16,270 nucleotides of DNA from Actinomycetota bacterium (GTDB lineage Bacteria; Actinomycetota; UBA4738; G016210805). The DNA lies in NCBI GenBank assembly GCA_016210805.1, contig JACQTL010000277.1, positions 1-16,270 of the forward strand. The letters run 5' to 3'. Positions 1 to 6,465 of the stretch are shown here, piece after piece (position 1 is the first letter of the stretch; each line of letters starts with the position of its first letter). The notes beneath the pieces were generated by a model, which saw only the letters and a list, made by a program, of their open reading frames with translations, was not told where the DNA came from and searched no databases. Made by a program: the position numbers and the translations under genes.

Positions 1-307
1 CCCCCGCGGCCGTGGCCGTGGCTCGGTTCACGAGGTTCGTGATGCCGAGATCGAGGGAGAGCAGCTCGCCCTCCTCGAAGGGGGAGAGGACCCGATCCGC
101 GAACCCGGCGGCGTGCAACGTCCGCCAGAACCGGTTCCCGGGCCGGGCGAAGTGATGCCCGACCGCGCCCGAGTACAGGCCGGGGTTGATCCCGCAGAAC
201 AGCACGGCCAAGCCGGGGGCGATCACGTCGGGTACCGTGCGGCCCTCCGCCTCGGCGACCTGCTCGCGGGTCGGCCTCCAGGGCGCGGCCTCAGCCAACG
301 AGCTCAC
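1..307 (-). CDS. mug: Mismatch-specific (G:U/G:T) DNA glycosylase, Mug/TDG family, C-terminus off the window
   Basis: Base-excision repair enzyme of the Mug/TDG branch of the uracil-DNA glycosylase superfamily, which removes uracil or thymine mispaired with guanine. The 102 visible residues include the signature GINPGLYSGAVGHHFARPGN at about residues 39-58, with N41 matching the catalytic Asn of the GINPG motif. RFW follows, and a second conserved block, GITNLVNR, lies at about 88-95. The reading frame is open to the window edge, so the C-terminus is missing. I chose the GTG at 307-305 because an in-frame stop lies just upstream; the only other start is TTG at 298-296. Either start overlaps the end of the upstream LLM oxidoreductase gene (stop at 293-291), so the two are probably co-transcribed and translationally coupled. 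The family assignment is firm from the motif; the exact start is not. Confidence 0.87.
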   Translation of the reverse strand, partial: MSSLAEAAPWRPTREQVAEAEGRTVPDVIAPGLAVLFCGINPGLYSGAVGHHFARPGNRFWRTLHAAGFADRVLSPFEEGELLSLDLGITNLVNRATATAAG

Positions 308-1157
308 GGACGGCCGGGATCACCTCGCGGGCCAGCAGCTCGCGCTGCTCGGCCCGGTCCCCGGCCACCCAGAGGTTCAGCACGGAGAACCCCTCGCGCG
401 CGAAGCCGGCCAGTCGCTCGGCGACCTGCTCGGCCGACCCCTTCACCTTGGTGGGGTCGTCGGAGGGCTCGCCGCCGATCCGCACCCCGACGTTGAACGC
501 GAACGTGATCCCGGCGGGATCCCGGCCGGCCTCCTCGGCGGCCCGGCGGATCCGGTCCATCTTGGGCTTGATCTCGCCGACGTAGGCGAGCGAGGGGAGC
601 CAGCCGTCGGCCACCCGCCCGGCCACGCCCAGGGCCCGGTTCCCGTAGACCCCCAGCCAGATGGGGATGGGCCTGGCGGGCTTGGGCTCGAGCCGGGCGC
701 CGCTCGTCGAGAGGTGCTCCCCGCGGAAGTCCACCTCGGGCTCTGTCCAGGCCGTCCGGATGAGCCTGACGGCCTCCTCCAGCGCGGCGATCCGCTCGCC
801 TGGGGTGCCGCCGGGGAGGCCCAGGGCCCCGAAGTCCCTGGCGGCGCTCCCCGAGCCGAGGCCCAGGATCAGCCGGCCCCCGGACATCCGGTCGAGCGTC
901 TCCGCCATCTTGGCCAGGAGGATGGGGGGCCGGTGGGGGAGGGCCAGCACGTTGGTGAGGAGCCCGATCCGGGAGGTCCTCGCCGCGACCCAGGTGAGGA
1001 GGGTCCAGGTCTCCAGGGAGGGAGTGTCGACGAACGGGTGGTCCCACACCGACACCAGGTCGAACCCCAGCTCCTCCGCGTGCTGCGCGTCGCGAACGGG
1101 GTCGCCGGACGACGTGGGGGGTGAGGGGATCAGCGAGACGCCGAACAAGAGGTCCAT
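291..1157 (-). CDS. LLM-class (luciferase-like) F420-dependent oxidoreductase
   Basis: A 288-residue flavin/deazaflavin oxidoreductase of the bacterial luciferase-like monooxygenase superfamily (TIM barrel), probably using coenzyme F420; the substrate cannot be read from sequence. Diagnostic stretches are EELGFDLVSVWDH near the N-terminus, then ETWTLLTWVAARTSRIGL and LPHRPPILLAKMAETLDRMS, then GRLILGLGSG. The C-terminal part has KGSAEQVAERLAGFAREGF and LNLWV. Length is normal for single-domain LLM proteins. The ATG at 1157-1155 is chosen because MDLLFG begins the first beta strand, and because a TAGACT box lies on the minus strand exactly 7 nt upstream with no Shine-Dalgarno, fitting leaderless transcription. 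Its 3' end overlaps mug. Longer in-frame extensions upstream would run into the divergent membrane-protein gene and are not family-like. F420 rather than FMN use is inferred from family and lineage. Confidence 0.92.
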   Translation of the reverse strand: MDLLFGVSLIPSPPTSSGDPVRDAQHAEELGFDLVSVWDHPFVDTPSLETWTLLTWVAARTSRIGLLTNVLALPHRPPILLAKMAETLDRMSGGRLILGLGSGSAARDFGALGLPGGTPGERIAALEEAVRLIRTAWTEPEVDFRGEHLSTSGARLEPKPARPIPIWLGVYGNRALGVAGRVADGWLPSLAYVGEIKPKMDRIRRAAEEAGRDPAGITFAFNVGVRIGGEPSDDPTKVKGSAEQVAERLAGFAREGFSVLNLWVAGDRAEQRELLAREVIPAVRELVG

Positions 1158-1164
1158 GCACACG

Positions 1165-1170
1165 AGTCTA
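1165..1170 (-). promoter_or_regulatory. -10 box TAGACT of a leaderless promoter for the LLM oxidoreductase
   Basis: Read on the minus strand, TAGACT (TANNNT) is followed by 7 nt and then the ATG at 1157. That spacing puts the transcription start at or next to the A of ATG. No convincing -35 box is seen at 17-19 nt. It lies only 8 bp from the divergent TACGAT box at 1179-1184. Confidence 0.55.
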
Positions 1171-1178
1171 CGGGGACC

Positions 1179-1184
1179 TACGAT
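1179..1184 (+). promoter_or_regulatory. -10 box TACGAT of a leaderless promoter for the membrane protein at 1192
   Basis: TACGAT is followed by 7 nt and then GTG at 1192, again the leaderless spacing, with no Shine-Dalgarno at the usual distance. This box supports GTG 1192 over the in-frame ATG at 1156, which lies upstream of the box. Confidence 0.45.
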
Positions 1185-1191
1185 CGACGCC

Positions 1192-1623
1192 GTGCGCGCC
1201 ATCCGGATCCCCATCCCCGTGGCCGTGTACTGGGTGATCGTCGTGGCGCTCCTCGCCGTCGGCCTGGTCTCGATCCTGTCGATCGGGGTCGTGTTCCTGG
1301 TGGCCGGCCTGGCCATGGCCGCGGCCGGCCCGATGGGGTGGCGGCCGGCGGTCCTGCGCCCGATCCCGGCCGCCGCCGCCGCCTTCCTGGTCGGCTACTG
1401 GCTGCTCGCTCCGCTCCAGTGCCACGGGCTTGTCCACCCGGCCACGGGCCTCCGGTTCACCTCGTGCTTCTCCCTGGTGGGGATCGAGTACTCGGGCACG
1501 GGCACGTACGACCCGAGCCACCTCCCCGCGGTGCTGGGCGGCGTGGGGCTCGCGGCGCTGGTGGCTGCCGGCGTGGCCTGGGGCGTCCGGCGCCGGGCGT
1601 CGGGGAAAGAGGCTCGGTCGTAG
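1192..1623 (+). CDS. Small four-helix membrane protein, unknown function
   Basis: A 143-residue integral membrane protein that I do not recognise as a named family. Hydrophobic segments occur at about residues 7-25 (PVAVYWVIVVALLAVGL), 27-45 (LSIGVVFLVAGLAMAAAG), 55-75 (IPAAAAAFLVGYWLLAPL) and 116-134 (LGGVGLAALVAAGVAWGV). A basic tail, RRRASGKEARS, follows. The loop between helices 3 and 4 carries two cysteines (in LQCHG and FTSCFS) and could form a disulfide if it faces outside. GTG 1192 is chosen because of the TACGAT box 7 nt upstream; an in-frame ATG at 1156 would add 12 polar residues. It is transcribed divergently from the LLM oxidoreductase. Its TAG stop at 1621-1623 is the first half of a TAGACT box ahead of the thiolase. 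Coding status is supported by codon bias and by the regular hydrophobic pattern. Confidence 0.75.
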   Translation: MRAIRIPIPVAVYWVIVVALLAVGLVSILSIGVVFLVAGLAMAAAGPMGWRPAVLRPIPAAAAAFLVGYWLLAPLQCHGLVHPATGLRFTSCFSLVGIEYSGTGTYDPSHLPAVLGGVGLAALVAAGVAWGVRRRASGKEARS

Positions 1624-1626
1624 ACT
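1621..1626 (+). promoter_or_regulatory. Possible -10 box TAGACT upstream of the thiolase gene
   Basis: TAGACT overlaps the stop codon of the preceding gene and lies 38 nt before the thiolase ATG. This would give a leader of about 30 nt holding the Shine-Dalgarno GAAGGAGA at 1651-1658. The -35 region shows no clear match, so read-through from the upstream gene is an alternative. Confidence 0.35.
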
Positions 1627-1664
1627 GAGGGGCTGAGCTCGCCCGGACGCGAAGGAGACCGGCC

Positions 1665-2855
1665 ATGACGTCATCGGTGATCGTCTCGGGGGCCCGGACC
1701 CCGATCGGGAAGTTCTCGGGAGCCTTCAGGGACCTGGCCGCCGTGGACCTGGGCGCAGCGGCGATCCGGGCCGCGCTGGAGCGGGCCGGGATCCCCGGCG
1801 ACCGGGTGGACTACGTGATCATGGGCCAGGTGATCCAGGCCGGGGCCGGCCAGATCACCGCCCGGCAGGCCGCGATCGGGGCGGGGATCCCCAAGGAGGT
1901 CCCCTCGATCACGATCAACAAGGTGTGCCTCTCCGGCCTGAACGCGATCGCCCTGGCCGACCAGCTGATCCGGGCCGGCGAGGTGGAGGTCGTCGTGGCC
2001 GGCGGCATGGAGTCGATGACCAACGCGCCCTACCTGCTCCCCAAGGCCCGGTTCGGGGCCCGCATGGGGAACGCCGAGCTGGTCGACTCGATGATCTACG
2101 ACGGCCTGTGGTCAACGTTCACGGACCGTCACATGGGCGACTCCTCGGACGACCTGAACGACGAGTTCGAGATCTCCCGGGAGGACCAGGACGCCTGGTC
2201 CGCTCGGAGCCACCAGAGGGCCCACGAGGCCTGGGAGTCCGGGCGTATGGCCGAGGAGGTCGTCGCCGTCGAGGTCCCCCAGCGCAGGGGGGACCCGGTC
2301 CCGGTCGGGCGCGACGAGGGGATCCGGCCCGACAGCACCGCGGAGTCGCTGGCCGGCCTCCGCCCGGCGTTCCGCAAGGACGGGACGATCACGGCGGGGA
2401 ACGCCTCCCAGATCTCCGACGGCGCGGCGGCCACCGTGGTGATGAGCCGGACGAAGGCGGAGGAGCTGGGGGTGGAGCCCCTGGCCGAGATCGTCGCGCA
2501 CGGGATGAGCGCGGAGAGGTACGCCTACCTCCACACGGTACCGGCCCTCGCCCTGCAGAACGCGCTGAAGAAGGCGGGGAAGGACATCCACGACCTCGGG
2601 CTGGTCGAGATCAACGAGGCCTTCGCGTCGGTGGCCATCAACTCCACGCGGATGCTCGGGGCCTCGGAGGACCTGGTCAACGTGAACGGGGGGGCCGTGG
2701 CCCTCGGCCACCCCATCGGGGCCAGCGGGGCCCGGCTCGTGCTGACCCTGGCCCACGAGATGCGCCGGCGGGGCGTCGAGCTCGGGGGAGCCACGCTGTG
2801 CGGCGGGGGAGGGCAGGGAGACGCACTGATCGTCAGGAACCCGGCGGCACACTAG
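1665..2855 (+). CDS. Acetyl-CoA C-acetyltransferase / 3-ketoacyl-CoA thiolase
   Basis: A 396-residue thiolase catalysing reversible thiolytic cleavage of 3-ketoacyl-CoA, or condensation of two acetyl-CoA. All hallmarks are present: N-terminal ISGARTPIGKF-like start (VSGARTPIGKFSGAFRDL), the acyl-accepting Cys at C88 in NKVCLSGLNAIAL, GGMESMTNAPYLL, then NEAFA. The catalytic His is H349 in GHPIGASGAR and the second Cys is C379 in TLCGGGGQGDA. The length is full for the family. ATG 1665 is preceded by a good Shine-Dalgarno (GAAGGAGA, 1651-1658). The acyl-CoA dehydrogenase follows 34 nt downstream, suggesting a beta-oxidation or acetoacetyl-CoA role. Sequence alone does not separate biosynthetic (AtoB/ThlA-like) from degradative (FadA-like) use, so no symbol is given. 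The stop codon lies inside an inverted repeat. Confidence 0.97.
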   Translation: MTSSVIVSGARTPIGKFSGAFRDLAAVDLGAAAIRAALERAGIPGDRVDYVIMGQVIQAGAGQITARQAAIGAGIPKEVPSITINKVCLSGLNAIALADQLIRAGEVEVVVAGGMESMTNAPYLLPKARFGARMGNAELVDSMIYDGLWSTFTDRHMGDSSDDLNDEFEISREDQDAWSARSHQRAHEAWESGRMAEEVVAVEVPQRRGDPVPVGRDEGIRPDSTAESLAGLRPAFRKDGTITAGNASQISDGAAATVVMSRTKAEELGVEPLAEIVAHGMSAERYAYLHTVPALALQNALKKAGKDIHDLGLVEINEAFASVAINSTRMLGASEDLVNVNGGAVALGHPIGASGARLVLTLAHEMRRRGVELGGATLCGGGGQGDALIVRNPAAH

Positions 2856-2858
2856 TCT
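2830..2858 (+). promoter_or_regulatory. Candidate promoter for the acyl-CoA dehydrogenase, inside the 3' end of the thiolase gene
   Basis: TCGTCA (2830-2835, 4 of 6 matches to TTGACA) is followed by 17 nt and TAGTCT (2853-2858, a TANNNT box). The start would fall near 2865, leaving a short leader with the Shine-Dalgarno GAGGAGGAG at 2878-2886. The -10 box sits within the left arm of the inverted repeat, so a protein bound there would block it. Confidence 0.4.
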
Positions 2859-2871
2859 GAGCCAGACTAGT
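2851..2871. repeat. Perfect inverted repeat (9+3+9), candidate operator between thiolase and acyl-CoA dehydrogenase
   Basis: Left arm ACTAGTCTG (2851-2859), centre AGC, right arm CAGACTAGT (2863-2871); the arms are exact reverse complements. It is AT-richer than its surroundings, includes the thiolase TAG stop and overlaps a TAGTCT box. There is no T-run after it, so it does not look like an intrinsic terminator. Symmetry, size and position suit a dimeric repressor such as a TetR-family regulator of acyl-CoA genes; that is inference, and no regulator gene is in the window. Confidence 0.6.
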
Positions 2872-2889
2872 AGCGACGAGGAGGAGCCG

Positions 2890-4056
2890 GTGGAGGGGAA
2901 GGACGCGTTCTCGCTGTCGGAGGAGCTCGAGGTGGTCCGCGGGCTGGTCCGGGAGATCTGCGAGGAGCTGGTCGCCCCCCGGGCCGCGGAGATCGACGAG
3001 ACCGACGAGTGGCCCGAGGACGTGTACAAGGTCCTCGTCGAGAACGAGCTGATGGGCGTGGGCTACCCGGAGGAGGCCGGCGGAGCCGGGGGAGGCTCGC
3101 TCACGTTCGCAGTCTTCATCGAGGAGCTCTCCCGCGTATCGGCCGGGGTGGCCCTCACCCCGCTGGTGGCCCGGCTGGGCTGGATCCCGTACATGCTCGG
3201 GGGGCCCAAGGACCGGGCCGACCGGGTCGCCGGGTCCATCGCCCGGGGCGACCTGCTGATGTCGTACTGCCTGACCGAGCCGAACAGCGGGTCCGACTCG
3301 GGGGCCATGCAGACCCGCTACGAGCGGACCGACGCCGGGTGGCGCCTTTCCGGGACGAAGCGCTTCATCACCGGGGCCGGGGTCTCCCACGGCTACGCGG
3401 TGTTCGCCACGAAGGACCCGACCCTCCGGACCAAGGGCATCTCGGCCTTCTACGTGTCCAGGGACGACCCAGGGGTCTCGTTCGGGAAGGCCGAGCACAA
3501 GATGGGGATCCACGGCTCGCCGACCCGCGAGGTGTACCTGGAGGGGGTGGAGATACCCGAGGACCGGCTGATCGGCGAGGAGGGGCGGGGGTTCACGTAC
3601 GCCATGCAGACCCTTGACTACTCCCGCCCGTCGATCGGGGCGCAGGCCCTGGGGATCGCCCAGGGCGCGTTCGACTTCGCGGCCCGGTACCTCACCGAGC
3701 GGGAGCAGTTCGGGCAGAAGCTGGCCGGGTACCAGGGGCTCCAGTGGATGCTGGCCGACATGGCCATGGCCATCGAGGGGGCCCGGCTACTGGTCTACCG
3801 GTCGGCGGCGGCGGTGGACGCCGGGGATCCCCGGATGAGCTACTGGGCCTCGATCGCCAAGTGCGTGGCCAGCGACGTGGCCATGAAGGTGTCCACCGAC
3901 GCCGTGCAGCTCCTGGGGGGCTACGGCTACATGCGCGAGTACCCGGCCGAGCGGTTCATGCGCGACGCCAAGATCACCCAGATCTACGAGGGCACGAACC
4001 AGATACAGCGCGTCGTGATCGCCCGCCACCTCCTGAAGGGCCTCGGCGCGCTGTAA
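2890..4056 (+). CDS. Acyl-CoA dehydrogenase
   Basis: A 388-residue FAD-dependent acyl-CoA dehydrogenase performing the first, alpha-beta oxidation step on acyl-CoA thioesters, passing electrons to ETF. The domains run in the usual order. An N-terminal helical domain covers about 1-115. The middle beta domain has YCLTEPNSGSDSGAMQT and the strand motif WRLSGTKRFITGAG. The C-terminal helical domain has REQFGQKLAGYQGLQWMLADM, then VQLLGGYGYMREYPAERFMRDAKI, and ends with IYEGTNQIQRVVIARHLL. E367, in YEGTNQ, is at the position of the catalytic base in the short/medium-chain group. The start is GTG 2890, five nt after an AGGAGG core (2879-2884). It may be expressed from its own promoter overlapping the inverted repeat, or by read-through from the thiolase. 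Chain-length preference cannot be read directly. Confidence 0.97.
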   Translation: MEGKDAFSLSEELEVVRGLVREICEELVAPRAAEIDETDEWPEDVYKVLVENELMGVGYPEEAGGAGGGSLTFAVFIEELSRVSAGVALTPLVARLGWIPYMLGGPKDRADRVAGSIARGDLLMSYCLTEPNSGSDSGAMQTRYERTDAGWRLSGTKRFITGAGVSHGYAVFATKDPTLRTKGISAFYVSRDDPGVSFGKAEHKMGIHGSPTREVYLEGVEIPEDRLIGEEGRGFTYAMQTLDYSRPSIGAQALGIAQGAFDFAARYLTEREQFGQKLAGYQGLQWMLADMAMAIEGARLLVYRSAAAVDAGDPRMSYWASIAKCVASDVAMKVSTDAVQLLGGYGYMREYPAERFMRDAKITQIYEGTNQIQRVVIARHLLKGLGAL

Positions 4057-4157
4057 CCAACTTCTCCGCGGATCGTCCATCGTTCCTTCCCGGGGGAACC
4101 CCAACCGTGCTTCCATCCGTCCCAGGTGCACGGGTGGCGGGAGGAGGGGGGAGCCGG

Positions 4158-5510
4158 ATGCGGACCAGCCGGGGGATAGTGGGGATCGCGGCGCTCCTCG
4201 TGGGCATGCTTGCGGGGGTCCCCCCCGCGATGGCCGCGCCGACCTGCCAGGGGCTCACGGCCACCGTGGTGGGCACGAAGGGCGACGACGTCCTCATCGG
4301 CACGGCCGGCGACGACGTGATCGTCGCGTTCTCGGGGAAGGACACGATCCGGGCCGGGGCCGGGGACGACGTGGTCTGCGCGGGGAGGGGATACGACTCC
4401 GTCTTCGGGCAGGAGGGGGCGGACCGCCTGTTCGGAGGGTTCGGGAACGACACCCTGAACGGAGGGCCCGGGGGCGATCTCGTCTCCGGGGGCAGCGACG
4501 CGGATCACGTCTTCGGGGGGACGGGGAACGACAGGCTGCTCGGGGGGCACGGCAGGGACGTCCTCGTCGGGGGGGCCGACACGGACGTGGCCGACTTCGC
4601 CGGCGCCCCCGGGGGTGTGGACGTCGACCTGGGGGCCGGCACCGCCACCGGCGAGGGGGAGGACACCCTGGCCAGCGTGGAGGGCGCCATCGGGTCCCCG
4701 TTCGCCGACGAGATCCGCGGGGACGAGGGCCCCAACGCGCTGGCCGGCCTGGCCGGGGACGACGTGCTGTCCGGGCGGGCCGGCGACGACGTCCTCCTCG
4801 GCAACGAGGGGTCGGACCGCCTGTTCGGAGGGGCCGGCGACGACCTCGTCCGAGGGGGGGCGGGGGACGACGAGGCCGCCGGAGGACCGGATGACGACAC
4901 CGTGGTCGGCAACGACGGCGACGACGAGCTCGACCTGGTCGGCGACAGCGCGGGGGCCGACGTGCTGTCCGGGGGGCCGGGCGACGACCGGCTGGCCGGC
5001 GGCGCCGGCCCCGACGCGCTCGAGGGAGGCGGGGGCGTGGACTGGGCCGACTTCTCGGCCCTGGGGGCCGGGGTGACCGTGCTCCTCGGGAAGGGGACGG
5101 CCGACGGGCCGGCCCACGACACGCTCGAGGGCGTGGAGAACGTCCTCGGAACGCGGTTCGCCGACACGCTCGTCGGGAACGGTGCCGACAACCGGCTGGT
5201 GGGCGGCGACGGAGCCGACAAGGTGTCCGGTGGGGACGGGGTCGACCACGTGGTCGGCGGCCCGGGGCCCGACACCCTCCGGGGCGGCGACGGGGACGAT
5301 CGGGCCTTCGGCGGCGACGGGGCGGACCTCGTCCAGGGAGGCCAGGGCCGGGACGAGCTCCGTGGCCACGCCGGCGACGACCGGGTGTTCGGGGGCGATG
5401 GGAACGACGAGCTGTTCGGCGGGGGCGGCGATGACCTCCTGGACGGAGGGCCCGGCAACGACGTCTGCTCCGGCGGGGAGACCACGCGGAGCTGCCACCC
5501 CCCGGTTTGA
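4158..5510 (+). CDS. Secreted RTX-type calcium-binding repeat protein
   Basis: A 450-residue exported protein built almost wholly of RTX (GGxGxDxLxGG-like) nonapeptides, which form calcium-filled parallel beta-rolls. Residues 1-26 are a Sec signal peptide (RTSR, then a hydrophobic core GIVGIAALLVGMLAGV, likely cleaved after AMA). Repeat blocks cover about 39-145, 190-295 and 345-435. Two linkers of a recurring type interrupt them: VDVDLGAGTATGEGEDTLAS at about 152-171 with FADEIRGDEGPNAL, and DFSALGAGVTVLLGKGTADG from about 298 with ENVLGTRFADTL. Four cysteines, C30, C74, C437 and C446, bracket the protein and may form two disulfides. The start is ATG 4158 after a GGAGG-rich stretch at about 4139-4153. 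No type I secretion genes are nearby, and the Sec signal argues against that route. No enzymatic domain is visible, so function (adhesion, surface layer, matrix) is unknown. Confidence 0.9.
   Translation: MRTSRGIVGIAALLVGMLAGVPPAMAAPTCQGLTATVVGTKGDDVLIGTAGDDVIVAFSGKDTIRAGAGDDVVCAGRGYDSVFGQEGADRLFGGFGNDTLNGGPGGDLVSGGSDADHVFGGTGNDRLLGGHGRDVLVGGADTDVADFAGAPGGVDVDLGAGTATGEGEDTLASVEGAIGSPFADEIRGDEGPNALAGLAGDDVLSGRAGDDVLLGNEGSDRLFGGAGDDLVRGGAGDDEAAGGPDDDTVVGNDGDDELDLVGDSAGADVLSGGPGDDRLAGGAGPDALEGGGGVDWADFSALGAGVTVLLGKGTADGPAHDTLEGVENVLGTRFADTLVGNGADNRLVGGDGADKVSGGDGVDHVVGGPGPDTLRGGDGDDRAFGGDGADLVQGGQGRDELRGHAGDDRVFGGDGNDELFGGGGDDLLDGGPGNDVCSGGETTRSCHPPV
4212..4228. repeat. GC-only hairpin (7 bp stem, 3 nt loop) in the signal-peptide codons of the RTX gene
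   Basis: GCGGGGG (4212-4218), loop TCC, CCCCCGC (4222-4228). The arms are exact complements and lie about 55 nt downstream of the RTX start codon. The C run from 4220 to 4226 is seven bases long. This may simply follow from the Gly-Val-Pro-Pro codons, but it would form a stable stem in the mRNA. Confidence 0.45.
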
Positions 5511-5535
5511 CATCCTCGGTCGGGCTGGGTTCGCT
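5507..5535 (+). promoter_or_regulatory. Promoter of the DUF1028 gene: TTGACA, 17 nt, TTCGCT
   Basis: A perfect -35 hexamer TTGACA (5507-5512), made partly from the RTX stop codon TGA (5508-5510), is followed after exactly 17 nt by TTCGCT (5530-5535). Seven nt later comes GTG 5543. This gives a leaderless start there and favours GTG 5543 over the in-frame TTG at 5507. Confidence 0.5.
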
Positions 5536-5542
5536 TCCGGCC

Positions 5543-6424
5543 GTGACCGGTCGCCGGCTTCCCCGCCCATCCACCTTCTCGATCGTGGCCACCGACCCCG
5601 AGGCCGGCGAAGTGGGCATCGGGGTGCAGTCGAAGTTCCTGGCCGCCGGGGCCCTGGTGCCGTGGGCCCGGGGCGGGGTCGGAGGCGTGGCCACCCAGGC
5701 GCTGGCCGACGTGAGCTTCGGGCCCCGGGGACTCGACCTCCTGGCCGAGGGGCTCTCGCCCCGGGCCGTCCTCGACCGGCTCCTCGAGGAGGACGACCAG
5801 CGGGAGCACCGGCAGGTCGGCGTGGTGGACGCTCACGGAGCTTCGGCCTCGTTCACCGGCTCGGAGTGCTTCGAGCACGCCGCGTCCGCCACCGGCCCAG
5901 GGTACGCCTGCCAGGGCAACATCCTGGCCTCGGATCGCGTGGTCCCGGCCATGGCCGGGTCCTTCGAGGGGAGCGTCGGCCGGCCCCTGGCCGAGCGGCT
6001 CGTGGAGGCCCTGAGGGCCGCCCAGCGGGAGGGCGGCGACCGTCGGGGGATGGAGGCCGCCGGCTTGGTGGTGGCCAGCCCGGGGGGCGGCTACGGGGGG
6101 ACCCACGACCGGGCCGTGGACCTCCGCGTCGACCACCACGACGACCCGATCGAGGAGCTCTCCCGCCTGCTGTCCCTGCACCGGTTCTACTTCGAGCGGC
6201 CGGCCGACGAGGACCTGATCGCCGCCGATGCCACGCTCGAGGGCGAGATCGCCCGGATGCTGACCGGGCTGGGCAGGCTCGAGCCGGGACGGGACCTGTG
6301 GGACGCCCTCTTCGACTACATGGGCTGGGAGAACCTGGAGGAGCGATGGGCCGGCCGGGGCCGGATCGACCCCAGGGTCCTCGACCACCTCAGGACCCAG
6401 GCCGGCTCCGGCCGCTCCTCGTAG
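5543..6424 (+). CDS. DUF1028 (Ntn-hydrolase-like) protein with C-terminal peptidoglycan-binding-like domain
   Basis: A 293-residue protein of the DUF1028 family, which has an Ntn-hydrolase-like fold and no settled biochemical role. The N-terminal domain shows the family signature STFSIVATDPEAGEVGIGVQ (about 10-29), WARGGVGGVATQALAD, and later GYACQGNIL and ASPGGGYGGTHDRAVDLRVD, which is the usual strongly conserved end of the domain. The C-terminal part, about 205-290, contains LSRLLSLHRFYFERPADEDL and FDYMGWENLEERW and matches the peptidoglycan-binding-like extension often fused to DUF1028. GTG 5543 is preferred from the promoter spacing; TTG 5507 would add 12 residues and overlap the RTX stop as TTGA. 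In either case the Ser-Thr before FSIVA is not at the very N-terminus, so if the protein is an autoprocessed Ntn enzyme a short propeptide must be removed. Not obviously linked in function to its neighbours. Confidence 0.92.
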   Translation: MTGRRLPRPSTFSIVATDPEAGEVGIGVQSKFLAAGALVPWARGGVGGVATQALADVSFGPRGLDLLAEGLSPRAVLDRLLEEDDQREHRQVGVVDAHGASASFTGSECFEHAASATGPGYACQGNILASDRVVPAMAGSFEGSVGRPLAERLVEALRAAQREGGDRRGMEAAGLVVASPGGGYGGTHDRAVDLRVDHHDDPIEELSRLLSLHRFYFERPADEDLIAADATLEGEIARMLTGLGRLEPGRDLWDALFDYMGWENLEERWAGRGRIDPRVLDHLRTQAGSGRSS

Positions 6425-6465
6425 CGTCCCCGCCCCGCCCCCTGGGCCGTGTCGGCGGCGGCCGG

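Noticed and set aside
4084..4098. TTCCC..GGGAA mini-palindrome after the acyl-CoA dehydrogenase as a terminator
   Set aside because: The stem is 5 bp with a 2-nt loop and no T-run; too weak to call.
4078..4116. CCATCG (4078) and CCATCC (4111) upstream of the RTX gene as SigK -35 boxes
   Set aside because: No CCGAAT-like -10 at a fitting distance after either.
4854..4866. G-runs in the RTX repeats as a regulatory G-quadruplex
   Set aside because: The runs follow from Gly codons within the coding repeats, and four evenly spaced tracts tied to a control position are not seen.
4505..6388. Long minus-strand frame opposite the RTX and DUF1028 genes
   Set aside because: The Ser/Pro repeats merely mirror the RTX repeat codons; no start signal and no family match.
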